A stretch of 64,000 nt of DNA from Streptomyces sp. DT2A-34 (lineage in GTDB: Bacteria > Actinomycetota > Actinomycetes > Streptomycetales > Streptomycetaceae), in contig NZ_JASTWJ010000001.1 in NCBI RefSeq assembly GCF_030499515.1, positions 6,304,001 through 6,368,000 of the forward strand, read 5' to 3'. Each line of letters starts with the position of its first letter. The stretch's first letter is position 1. Both the position numbers and the translations under genes were made by a program. The notes beneath the pieces are model-generated. The model ran no database searches and was not told where the DNA came from. It saw only the letters and a list, made by a program, of their open reading frames with translations. Positions 57,349-64,000 of the stretch are shown piece by piece.

Positions 57349-59730
57349 CTAGTCCGGCCCGCCCGTGGTTCCCGTCGTTCCGCCGCCTCCGGTGTCCGTC
57401 CCGCCGGTCGTGGTGTCGCCGGCCGTACTGCCTCCGGTGCCCGTTCCGCCGGTGTCGGTGTCGCCGGTGGTGCCGCCGTCGGTGGTCGTGCCTCCGTCGG
57501 TCGTGCCGCCGGTGTCGGTGTCGCCGGTGGTGCCGCCGTCGGTGGTCGTACCCCCGTCGGTCGTGCCGCCGGTCGTCGTGTCGCCCGTCGTGCCGCCGTC
57601 CGTCTGGCCCGGCGTCTCACCACCGGTCTGGCCCTCGGTGTCCGTCCCGCCGGTGGTCGTGTCCCCGGTGGTGCCGCCGTTGTCCTGGCCACCGGTGCCC
57701 GGGTCGCCCTGGGTCGGGTCGGTCGTCGGGTACTGGGGCTGGTCGGCGCCCTCCTGGAGCTCCAGGTCGAAGTCGCTGACCGGCTTCCCCTTCAGCGCCG
57801 TCTTCGTGTACTGGGCCCAGATCTCGGTGGGCGCGCCGCCGCCGTTGATGCGGTCCAGGCCCATCGCGCCGTACAGCGACTTGTGCTTGGCCGTGACCGG
57901 GTCCTGGCCCATGACGGCGACGACGGTGGCGAGTTCGGGGGTGTAGCCGGCGAACCAGGCGGCCTGGTCCTCCTCCGCCGTACCGGTCTTGCCCGCCGCC
58001 GGGCGGCCGGCGGCCTGGGCGGCGGTGGCGGTCCCGTTGTCGACGACGCTCTGCAGGACGGAGGTCGTGGTGTCGGCGGCCTCGCGGCTGACGACCTGGG
58101 AGGTCTTGCGCTTCGGCATCTCGATGACGTCGGCGCCGTCCTTGGTGATCTTCTCGATCATGGTGTACGTGCCGTGCTTGCCGTGGTTGGCGAGCGTCGC
58201 GTAGGCCTCCGCCATGTCGAGGACGCTGGCGGTGGCCACGCCGAGCGCGATGGACGGGGACGGGTACAGCTCCGGGGTGCTCGCCGGCAGGCCGAGCTCG
58301 ACAGCGGTGTCCTTCACCTTTTCGGGACCCACGTCGACCGCCATCTGCGCGTACACCGAGTTGACGGACTTGTCGGTGGCCGTACGGACGTTGATGTCGC
58401 CGTAGGAGACGTCGTCCTCGTTCGCGGGGTCGTAGCTGCCGCCGCTCCAGCCCTGGACGGGGCGTTTGTTGGTGCCGTCATAGATCGTGTTCGGGGTGAT
58501 CTGGCGGCCGTCCTGCGTGGTCGACCCGTTCTCCACGGCCGAGGTGAAGACGAACGGCTTGAAGGTGGAGCCGACCTGGAAGTCCCGGCGGGTGGCGTTC
58601 GGGGTGTACTGCTTCACGTAGTCGATGCCGTTGTACATCGCGACGACCTTGCCGGTCTTCGGGTCCACGGAGGCGCCGCCCGCGCGGACGTAGGTGTCGA
58701 CCTTGTTGTTCTTCTTGTCCAGCTTGGACATCAGCTGGTCGTTGACGGCGTCGACGAAGGCGTCCTGCTTGTCCTTGTGCAGGGTGGTGGTGACGCGGTA
58801 ACCGCCGGCCTCGAGTTCCTCGGCGCTGACGATCTTGTTCTTGGTCAGATAGTCCTTGACGATCCCCACGATGTAACCGCGCTGCCCGGACAGCCCGGTG
58901 GAGCCCGAGGCCTCCTTCGGCATCGGGAACTTCATGCCCGCCCGCTTGCTCTCGGACAGCCAGCCCTTGGTGACCATGCCGTCGAGGACGTAGTTCCAAC
59001 GGGCCACGACCGCGGACTTGTTCTCCGGGTGGGCGACGACGTCGTACTCGCTGGGCGCGTTGACCAGCGCGGCCAGGTAGGCGGCGCGGGCCGGGTCCAG
59101 GTCCTTGGCGTCCATGCCGTAGTAGGCCTGGGCGGCGGCCTGGATGCCGTAGGCGTTGCGGCCGAAGAAGCTGGTGTTGAGGTAGCCCTCGAGGATCTCG
59201 TCCTTGGTCACCTCACGGTCCAGCTTGATCGAGATGAAGAACTCCTTCACCTTTCGGGTGACGGTCTGGTCCTGACGCAGGTAGTAGTTCTTCACGTACT
59301 GCTGGGTGATCGTGGAGCCGGACTGCTTGCCCTTGCCGGTGGCCGTGTTCCAGGCCGCGCGCAGCATCGCCTTGGGGTCGATGGCGGACTCGGTGTAGAA
59401 GTCGCGGTCCTCGGCGGCCAGGATCGCGTGCTGGGCGGCCTTGGACATCTGCGCGAGGGTGACGTTCTCCCGGTTGACCTGACCGTCGCGGGCGATCACG
59501 GTGCCGTCCGCGTACATATAGACGTTGGCCTGCTTGGTGGCGAGCGCGTTGGCCGGCGGGATCTTGACCATGGAGTAGCCGAGGAAGAACAGGCCGAAGA
59601 GCAGCAGTGCGCCGATGACGAAGGTGCCGAGCACGGTGCGCCAGGTCGGGATGATCCGTCGCCAGCCCGTGCGTTTCGGCCGCCCCGGCTTCCGGGTCGG
59701 TTGCTGTGGCGGCTGCTGCTCGTCGCTCAT
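57349..59730 (-). CDS. Class A penicillin-binding protein (transglycosylase/transpeptidase)
   Basis: 793 residues from ATG 59730 (GTG 59739 also possible). A cytoplasmic basic leader is followed by a transmembrane helix (TVLGTFVIGALLLFGLFFLG). The GT51 glycosyltransferase has catalytic ILAAEDRDFYTES (near residue 107) and GKQSGSTITQQYVKNYYL. The transpeptidase has S-x-x-K in QVGSTFKPF (near 388), S-x-N in TDKSVNSVYAQM and KTGTAEEDQAAW (near 578). The last 120 residues are a Thr/Gly/Asp-rich low-complexity tail of near-identical repeats. It polymerises and crosslinks peptidoglycan. It is a conserved core gene. Confidence 0.95.
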   Translation of the reverse strand: MSDEQQPPQQPTRKPGRPKRTGWRRIIPTWRTVLGTFVIGALLLFGLFFLGYSMVKIPPANALATKQANVYMYADGTVIARDGQVNRENVTLAQMSKAAQHAILAAEDRDFYTESAIDPKAMLRAAWNTATGKGKQSGSTITQQYVKNYYLRQDQTVTRKVKEFFISIKLDREVTKDEILEGYLNTSFFGRNAYGIQAAAQAYYGMDAKDLDPARAAYLAALVNAPSEYDVVAHPENKSAVVARWNYVLDGMVTKGWLSESKRAGMKFPMPKEASGSTGLSGQRGYIVGIVKDYLTKNKIVSAEELEAGGYRVTTTLHKDKQDAFVDAVNDQLMSKLDKKNNKVDTYVRAGGASVDPKTGKVVAMYNGIDYVKQYTPNATRRDFQVGSTFKPFVFTSAVENGSTTQDGRQITPNTIYDGTNKRPVQGWSGGSYDPANEDDVSYGDINVRTATDKSVNSVYAQMAVDVGPEKVKDTAVELGLPASTPELYPSPSIALGVATASVLDMAEAYATLANHGKHGTYTMIEKITKDGADVIEMPKRKTSQVVSREAADTTTSVLQSVVDNGTATAAQAAGRPAAGKTGTAEEDQAAWFAGYTPELATVVAVMGQDPVTAKHKSLYGAMGLDRINGGGAPTEIWAQYTKTALKGKPVSDFDLELQEGADQPQYPTTDPTQGDPGTGGQDNGGTTGDTTTGGTDTEGQTGGETPGQTDGGTTGDTTTGGTTDGGTTTDGGTTGDTDTGGTTDGGTTTDGGTTGDTDTGGTGTGGSTAGDTTTGGTDTGGGGTTGTTGGPD
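57365..57690 (-). repeat. Tandem repeats encoding the Thr/Gly/Asp-rich tail of the penicillin-binding protein
   Basis: Imperfect 27-36 bp units that encode GGTTDGGTTTDGGTTGDTDT-like peptides, in frame. Such tracts vary in length between strains and are prone to assembly collapse. Confidence 0.8.
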
Positions 59731-59957
59731 GTCGTGCACGGACTCCTGTTTCGCGTCGTACGTTCCCGTACGCCTCGTACGCCTACTGCGCCCCCATTGA
59801 AGACTCTCGCACCGGGCGTTCCGTTCCCGGAAACGGCGCGAGTCCCCGGAAAGTGAGCAGGCTCTCGCGCCGGGCGTCCCCGAAATTGGCTGGCAGCCCC
59901 CGTCTCGCGCGCACTAGGCTCCTGCGCTTCGCCGGGCGGGCGAGGAGGGCTGTGGAT

Positions 59958-60758
59958 GTGGGATCGGGGCGGTTGTACTTAGCCGTCGCGGTGGGCGGGT
60001 TCAGAAGATACGCGACTTATCGGGCGGCGACGGCGGCCGGGGTGTTCACCAACACCGTCTTCGGCGTGATCCTCGTCTACACCTACTTGGCGCTGTGGGA
60101 CGAGAAGCCGCATCTCGGCGGGTACGACCAGGCGCAGGCCGTGACCTATGTGTGGCTGGGCCAGTGCCTCTACGCGACGCTGGCCATTCAGGGCGGCGGT
60201 GCCGAGAAGGACCTGATGCAGCGCATCCGCACCGGTGAGATCGCCGTCGACCTGTACCGGCCGGCCGATCTCCAACTGTGGTGGCTGGCGGGCGACGTGG
60301 GGCGGGCGCTGTTCCAGATGCTGGGGCGGGGAGTGCTCCCGTTCGTGTTCGGCGCCGTCTTCTTCCCGATGGCGTTGCCGACGGACGTCACCCCTTGGGC
60401 GGCCTTCGTGGTCGCCCTCCTGCTGGCGACGGTCGTCAGCTTCGCGATCCGCTACCTGGCGGCGCTGAGCGTGTTCTGGCTGATGGACGGCATGGGCGTC
60501 AACCAGGCCCTGATGATCACGGGGATCTTCTTCTCCGGCATGGTGCTGCCCCTGAACGCCTTCCCCGGAGTGTTCGGCGACATCGTGCGGGTGCTGCCGT
60601 GGGCGGCGCAGCTGCAGATGCCGGCGGACGTGCTCATGGGGGAGACCGACCCGCTGAGGGCGTACGCCTTCCAGGCGGCGTGGGCGGTGGCGTTGCTGGC
60701 GGCCGGGCGGCTGGTGCAGTCGGCGGCGACGCGGCGGGTGGTGGTGCAGGGTGGCTGA
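59958..60758 (+). CDS. ABC-2-type transporter permease (first of pair)
   Basis: 266 residues from GTG 59958 (gaggaggg upstream; GTG 59952 possible). It has six hydrophobic segments, for example VFTNTVFGVILVYTYLALW, AAFVVALLLATVVSFAIRYL and ALMITGIFFSGMVLPLNAFP, and the loop IRTGEIAVDLYRPADLQLWW typical of the ABC-2 (DUF990-like) export permeases. It overlaps the second permease by 8 bases and forms an operon with it and the ATPase. The substrate is unknown. Confidence 0.88.
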   Translation: MGSGRLYLAVAVGGFRRYATYRAATAAGVFTNTVFGVILVYTYLALWDEKPHLGGYDQAQAVTYVWLGQCLYATLAIQGGGAEKDLMQRIRTGEIAVDLYRPADLQLWWLAGDVGRALFQMLGRGVLPFVFGAVFFPMALPTDVTPWAAFVVALLLATVVSFAIRYLAALSVFWLMDGMGVNQALMITGIFFSGMVLPLNAFPGVFGDIVRVLPWAAQLQMPADVLMGETDPLRAYAFQAAWAVALLAAGRLVQSAATRRVVVQGG

Positions 60759-61581
60759 GTTCTCCGGTGTCGCCAGGGCGGGTGAGGGGCTGCGGGCCTA
60801 TCGGCTGATCGCCGGGATGTGGATCCGGTCCACCATGACCTACCGCGCCTCCTTCGTGGTCACCGTCTTCGGCAACCTGCTGGTGACCGGCCTGGACTTC
60901 GTGGCGATCCTGCTGATGTTCTCGCAGGTCGACTCGCTGGGCGGCTGGCCGCTGGCCGAGGTCGCCTTCCTGTACGGGCTTTCGGCGACGGCGTTCGGGC
61001 TCGCCGACCTGACGTTCGGCTCGATGGACGTCCTCGGCGGCCGGATGCGCGACGGTTCCTTCGACACGCTGCTCGTGCGGCCCGCCCCGGTGCTCGCCCA
61101 GGTCGCCGCGGACCACTTCGCGCTGCGCCGCCTGGGCCGGATCACCCAGGGGGTACTGGTGCTGGGCTGGGGGCTGTCGGCGGTCGACGTCGACTGGACC
61201 CCGGCGAAGGTGCTGCTGGTGCCGGTGATGGTGGTCAGCGGCGGGGTGATCTTCTGCGCCCTGTTCGTGGCGGGCGCGGCGTTCCAGTTCCTGGCGCAGG
61301 ACGCCGCCGAGGTGCAGAACGCGTTCACGTACGGCGGCACCACGCTGTTGCAGTACCCGCCGACCGTGTTCGGCAAGGACTTCGTGCGCGGGGTGACGTT
61401 CATGCTGCCGCTCGCCTTCGTCAACTGGGTGCCGGCCGCCTATGTGCTGGAGCGGCCGTATCCGCTCGACCTGCCGCAGTGGGCGGCCTTCGTCTCCCCG
61501 CTGGTGGCGGCGGCGTGCTGTGCGCCGGCGGGACTGGCGTGGCGGGCCGGGCTGCGGTCGTATCGGAGTACGGGAAGTTAG
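60751..61581 (+). CDS. ABC-2-type transporter permease (second of pair)
   Basis: 276 residues, GTG start inside the end of the previous gene. It has six hydrophobic segments (TMTYRASFVVTVFGNLLVTG; VLLVPVMVVSGGVIFCALFV; AAFVSPLVAAACCAPAGLAW) and the paired-permease loop GGRMRDGSFDTLLVRPAPVL, parallel to RTGEIAVDLYRPADLQ in its partner. The two permeases probably heterodimerise with the downstream ATPase. Confidence 0.88.
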   Translation: MAEFSGVARAGEGLRAYRLIAGMWIRSTMTYRASFVVTVFGNLLVTGLDFVAILLMFSQVDSLGGWPLAEVAFLYGLSATAFGLADLTFGSMDVLGGRMRDGSFDTLLVRPAPVLAQVAADHFALRRLGRITQGVLVLGWGLSAVDVDWTPAKVLLVPVMVVSGGVIFCALFVAGAAFQFLAQDAAEVQNAFTYGGTTLLQYPPTVFGKDFVRGVTFMLPLAFVNWVPAAYVLERPYPLDLPQWAAFVSPLVAAACCAPAGLAWRAGLRSYRSTGS

Positions 61582-61590
61582 GGGCAGACG

Positions 61591-62609
61591 ATGGAGGACA
61601 CGAACACGGACGCGGACGCGTTCATCGAACTCGACGGCGTCGAGAAGGTCTTCGACGTACGCAAGAAGACCGGTTTCCTGAAGCGGGAGCGGCGGCAGGT
61701 GCGGGCCGTCGACTCGATCTCCTTCCGCGTGGCGCGCGGCGAGATGGTCGGCTACATCGGGCCGAACGGCGCCGGCAAGTCGACGACGATCAAGATGCTG
61801 ACCGGCATCCTGACCCCGAGCGGCGGCCGGCTCCGGGTGGCCGGCATCGACCCGTCCCGTGAGCGGATGCGGCTCGCGCACCGCATCGGGGTGGTGTTCG
61901 GGCAGCGCACCACCCTGTGGTGGGACCTGCCGCTGATCGACTCGTACAAGCTGATGCACCGCATGTACCGCATCCCGGACGCCCGTTACCGCGAGAACCT
62001 CGACCGTCTCGTCGAACTCCTCGATCTGTCCGCCCTGTTGGACGTCCCGGTGCGCCAGCTCTCCCTTGGCCAGCGGATGCGCGGCGACATCGCTGCGGCG
62101 CTGCTGCACGACCCGGAGGTGCTGTACCTGGACGAGCCGACGATCGGGCTCGACGTCATCTCCAAGGCGAAGGTCCGGGAGTTCCTGCGCGAGTTGAACA
62201 GCGAGCGCGGCACGACGGTGCTGCTGACCACGCACGACCTCCAGGACATCGAGCAGCTGTGCTCGCGGGTGATGGTGATCGACCACGGGCGGTTGATGTA
62301 CGACGGTCCGCTCGCCGGCCTGCACGAGGTGGGGAGAGCGAGCGCACCCTGGTGGTCGACCTGGAGCGCGAGCTCCCGCCGATCGAGGCGCCGCCCGCGC
62401 GGGTGGTGAAGGTGGAGGGGCCGCGGCAGTGGCTGGCGTTTCCGGCGGCCGAGTCGGCGGCGGTGCTGGTGGCGCGGATCGCGGCGGAGTATCCGCTGGT
62501 GGATCTGTCGGTGCGGGAGCCGGACATCGAGGCCGTGATCGCGAAGATGTACGCCGAGCAGGCGGCGAAGGCGGCGAACGCGGGGAACTCGGGCAAGGCG
62601 GTCTCGTAG
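61591..62609 (+). pseudogene. ABC transporter ATPase with a single-base frameshift near its end
   Basis: The N-terminal 245 residues are a normal ABC ATPase: Walker A GPNGAGKSTTIKML (near residue 57), signature LSLGQRMRGDIAAALLH, Walker B VLYLDEPTIGLD, H-loop LTTHDLQD. In the initial frame translation would run into a non-homologous tail and stop at 62409. The expected C-terminal domain (SERTLVVDLERELPPIEAPP ... PDIEAVIAKMYAEQ) continues in another frame to 62609. One extra G in the run at 62331-62334 restores HEVGESERTLVVDLE. It is either a recent mutation or a homopolymer sequencing error; the latter is likely because the rest is intact. Confidence 0.85.
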
Positions 62610-62642
62610 CCCCGGGGCGGGGTTGCTCGTAGGCTGCTGTGC

Positions 62643-63335
62643 ATGACCGACGATGCCCCGGAGCTTCGCGCCTCCGACGCCGATCGTGAACGAGTCGCCG
62701 AGATCCTGCGGGACGCCCTCGCGGAGGGGCGGCTCGACATGGAGGAGTTCGGGGAACGTCTGGACGCCACGTACAAGGCGCGCACGTACGGGGAACTGGC
62801 GCCGATCACCCGGGATCTGCCCGTCGGCGCGGTCGCCGTTCCGAAGGTCGACATGGTGAAGAAGGCCGAGCTCTCGGAGGGGAGTTGGGCGGATCGGATC
62901 GTCGGCGGTGAGGGGTCGTCGACGTGGGGTGTCGCCGTGATGTCCGGGTTCCAGCGCAAGGGGCGGTGGACGGCGCCGAGGCGGTTCAACTGCCTCGCCT
63001 TCTGGGGTGGCGGGGAGATCGATCTGCGGGAGGCGAACTTCGCGGACCGGGAGATCGAGATCAACTGCGTCGCGATCATGGGCGGGGTCCAGGTCGTGGT
63101 GCCGCCCGGGGTCGAGGTCGTGGTGCGCGGGTTCGGGATCATGGGGGGCTTCGACCACCGTGAGGAGGGCGTGCCGGGGGATCCGGGCGCGCCGCGCGTG
63201 ATCGTGACCGGGTTCGCCTTCTGGGGTGGGGTCGGGGTCGAGCGGAAGCTGACGCGGGCGCAGCGGCAGGAGGTTCGGGAGGCGCGGCGGCGGGAGAAGT
63301 TGGAGCGGAAGGCTGGGCGGCGGGAGCTGGACTGA
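62643..63335 (+). CDS. DUF1707 protein with LiaF-like C-terminal domain
   Basis: 230 residues. The N-terminal DUF1707 helical domain reads LRASDADRERVAEILRDALA, EGRLDMEEFGERLDATYKAR and TYGELAPITRDLP. The C-terminal beta-helix-like domain has repeated FxGG/IMGG motifs (NCLAFWGGGEIDLREANF, INCVAIMGGVQVVVPPGVEV, VRGFGIMGGF, VTGFAFWGGVGVERK) as in LiaF/cell-wall-stress proteins. A basic C-terminal helix (EARRREKLERKAGRRELD) ends the protein. It may respond to envelope stress; no partner genes nearby. Confidence 0.88.
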   Translation: MTDDAPELRASDADRERVAEILRDALAEGRLDMEEFGERLDATYKARTYGELAPITRDLPVGAVAVPKVDMVKKAELSEGSWADRIVGGEGSSTWGVAVMSGFQRKGRWTAPRRFNCLAFWGGGEIDLREANFADREIEINCVAIMGGVQVVVPPGVEVVVRGFGIMGGFDHREEGVPGDPGAPRVIVTGFAFWGGVGVERKLTRAQRQEVREARRREKLERKAGRRELD

Positions 63336-63443
63336 GCTGCCGTTTGCCGTGTGCTGCCCGGCGTTGTGGCTGGGCGGGGTGGGTCGCGCGGCCCGGCGCT
63401 GGCGGGGTGCCGCCTTTCCTTGGGACGGGCGCCGCCCCAGCGG

Positions 63444-63520
63444 CACGACTGCCCGCAGGCTGAGCAGGCTGCGACGGCCCGCGGGCTGAGCAGGCCGCGA
63501 CGGCCCGCAGGCTGGCCGGC
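63444..63520 (+). repeat. Short tandem repeat (about 2.7 copies)
   Basis: A unit of about 27 bases built on cgacggcccgcaggctgagc is repeated nearly three times between the DUF1707 gene and the SGNH hydrolase gene. No function inferred. Confidence 0.6.
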
Positions 63521-63522
63521 CC

Positions 63523-64000
63523 CTACAGCTCCGCCGGTGCCGCGCCCTTCAGGTCCTGGAGGTTGAAGGCCTCCGCCATCCGCTCGTAGCCCTTGTCGCT
63601 CGGGTGGAGGTGGTCGCCCGAGTCGTAGTCGGGGCGGAACTTGCGGGGGTTGTACGGATCGCGGACGGCCTTGTCGAAGTCCGCCACCGCGTCGAAGACC
63701 CGGCCCGCGCGGATCTCGGCGTTGATCTGCTGGCGTACGCCTTCGCGGGCGTCGGTGTAGCCGCGGTGGCCCTGGAAGGGCATCAGGGTCGCGCCGATGA
63801 CCTTCAGGCCGCGGGCGTGGGCCTGGCGGACCAGGGTGCGCAGGCCGTCGAGGATGCGGTCGGGGTCGGCGAGGTTCGGGTTGCGCAGGATGTCGTTGAC
63901 GCCGAGGTCGATGACGACCACCTTGACGTTGGTACGGGAGAGGACGTCGCGGTTGAACCGGCCGATGCCGGCCTGGTTGTCCGCGGGGCGCCCGGAGCCG
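63523..64000 (-). CDS. SGNH/GDSL-type hydrolase, C-terminal part (runs off the window)
   Basis: The frame is open to the window edge (GSGRPADNQAGIGRFNRDVL ...), so the N-terminus lies beyond 64000. Block III of the SGNH fold, VVIDLGVNDI (the usual G-x-N-D), and the catalytic D-x-x-H block DSGDHLHPSDKGYERMAEAF are present. Together they mark a GDSL-lipase/esterase-like secreted hydrolase. The catalytic Ser block would be upstream of the visible part. Substrate unknown. Confidence 0.88.
   Translation of the reverse strand, partial: GSGRPADNQAGIGRFNRDVLSRTNVKVVVIDLGVNDILRNPNLADPDRILDGLRTLVRQAHARGLKVIGATLMPFQGHRGYTDAREGVRQQINAEIRAGRVFDAVADFDKAVRDPYNPRKFRPDYDSGDHLHPSDKGYERMAEAFNLQDLKGAAPAEL

Noticed and set aside
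57277..59856. Very long plus-strand open frame (859 codons) opposite the penicillin-binding protein gene
   Set aside because: It is the antisense shadow of a high-GC gene: Val/Gly/Arg/Leu-rich, no ribosome-binding site, no family motif, while the minus strand shows all PBP motifs.
60634..62325. Long minus-strand frame (563 codons) opposite the ABC transporter genes
   Set aside because: Composition is His/Arg/Gln/Glu-rich shadow-like; the plus strand encodes clear permeases and an ATPase.

Overview
The window is high-GC actinobacterial DNA. Gene order, codon use and regulatory sites point to a Streptomyces chromosome. The evidence is the cysO-cysM pair on the left, and on the right an N-acetylglucosamine PTS cluster with DasR-type operators (nagE2, nagE1, nagF) followed by rph, rdgB, a tRNA-Leu, bcp, a groES-like gene and a bifunctional penicillin-binding protein. 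Between these two core blocks sits a 47.5-kb integrated element (about 2180-49674). It is bounded by a 19-bp perfect direct repeat (aggtgagttcgcccacaac). A second 21-bp perfect repeat lies just inside each end, and a tyrosine integrase gene lies beside the right end.

The element is modular from left to right. (a) 2.4-3.1 kb holds small unknown genes. (b) 3.9-19.0 kb is a defence block: a membrane-anchored nSTAND1-type ATPase with 14 WD40 repeats, a NIPSNAP-like gene, a DUF262/DUF1524/RAMA-like protein of the GmrSD class, a type I restriction-modification operon (hsdR-hsdS-hsdM, leftward) and an AAA-ATPase/HNH pair resembling Septu PtuA/PtuB. (c) 19.4-26.7 kb is a rightward cassette that looks like a type VII secretion substrate set: PPE/WXG-like proteins, a subtilisin-like protease of mycosin type, a large unknown protein and a lipoprotein. 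(d) 28.0-42.2 kb holds a pair of related single-span membrane proteins, a TetR regulator with two operator palindromes and two small membrane proteins, then the ESX core: two WXG100 proteins, mycP, eccB, eccD (leftward) and a three-ATPase-domain eccC (rightward). (e) 42.5-49.6 kb is the mobility module: small plasmid-type proteins, a RepA-like RecA-fold ATPase with an iteron array next to it, zinc-ribbon proteins, a 59-aa excisionase-like protein, an Xre regulator and the integrase.

The most notable point is that a complete-looking ESX machinery with two mycosin-like proteases travels with at least three anti-phage-type systems on an integrative element. The element has replication and excision genes, but I see no TraB/FtsK DNA-transfer gene other than eccC. 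Whether the ESX machinery serves conjugation (as known for ESX-carrying mycobacterial plasmids), competition or development cannot be decided from sequence.

Two genes in the flanking chromosome carry single-base homopolymer frameshifts: a small gene beside the left junction and an ABC-transporter ATPase. These may be real mutations or sequencing errors. The last gene (SGNH hydrolase) runs off the right edge.
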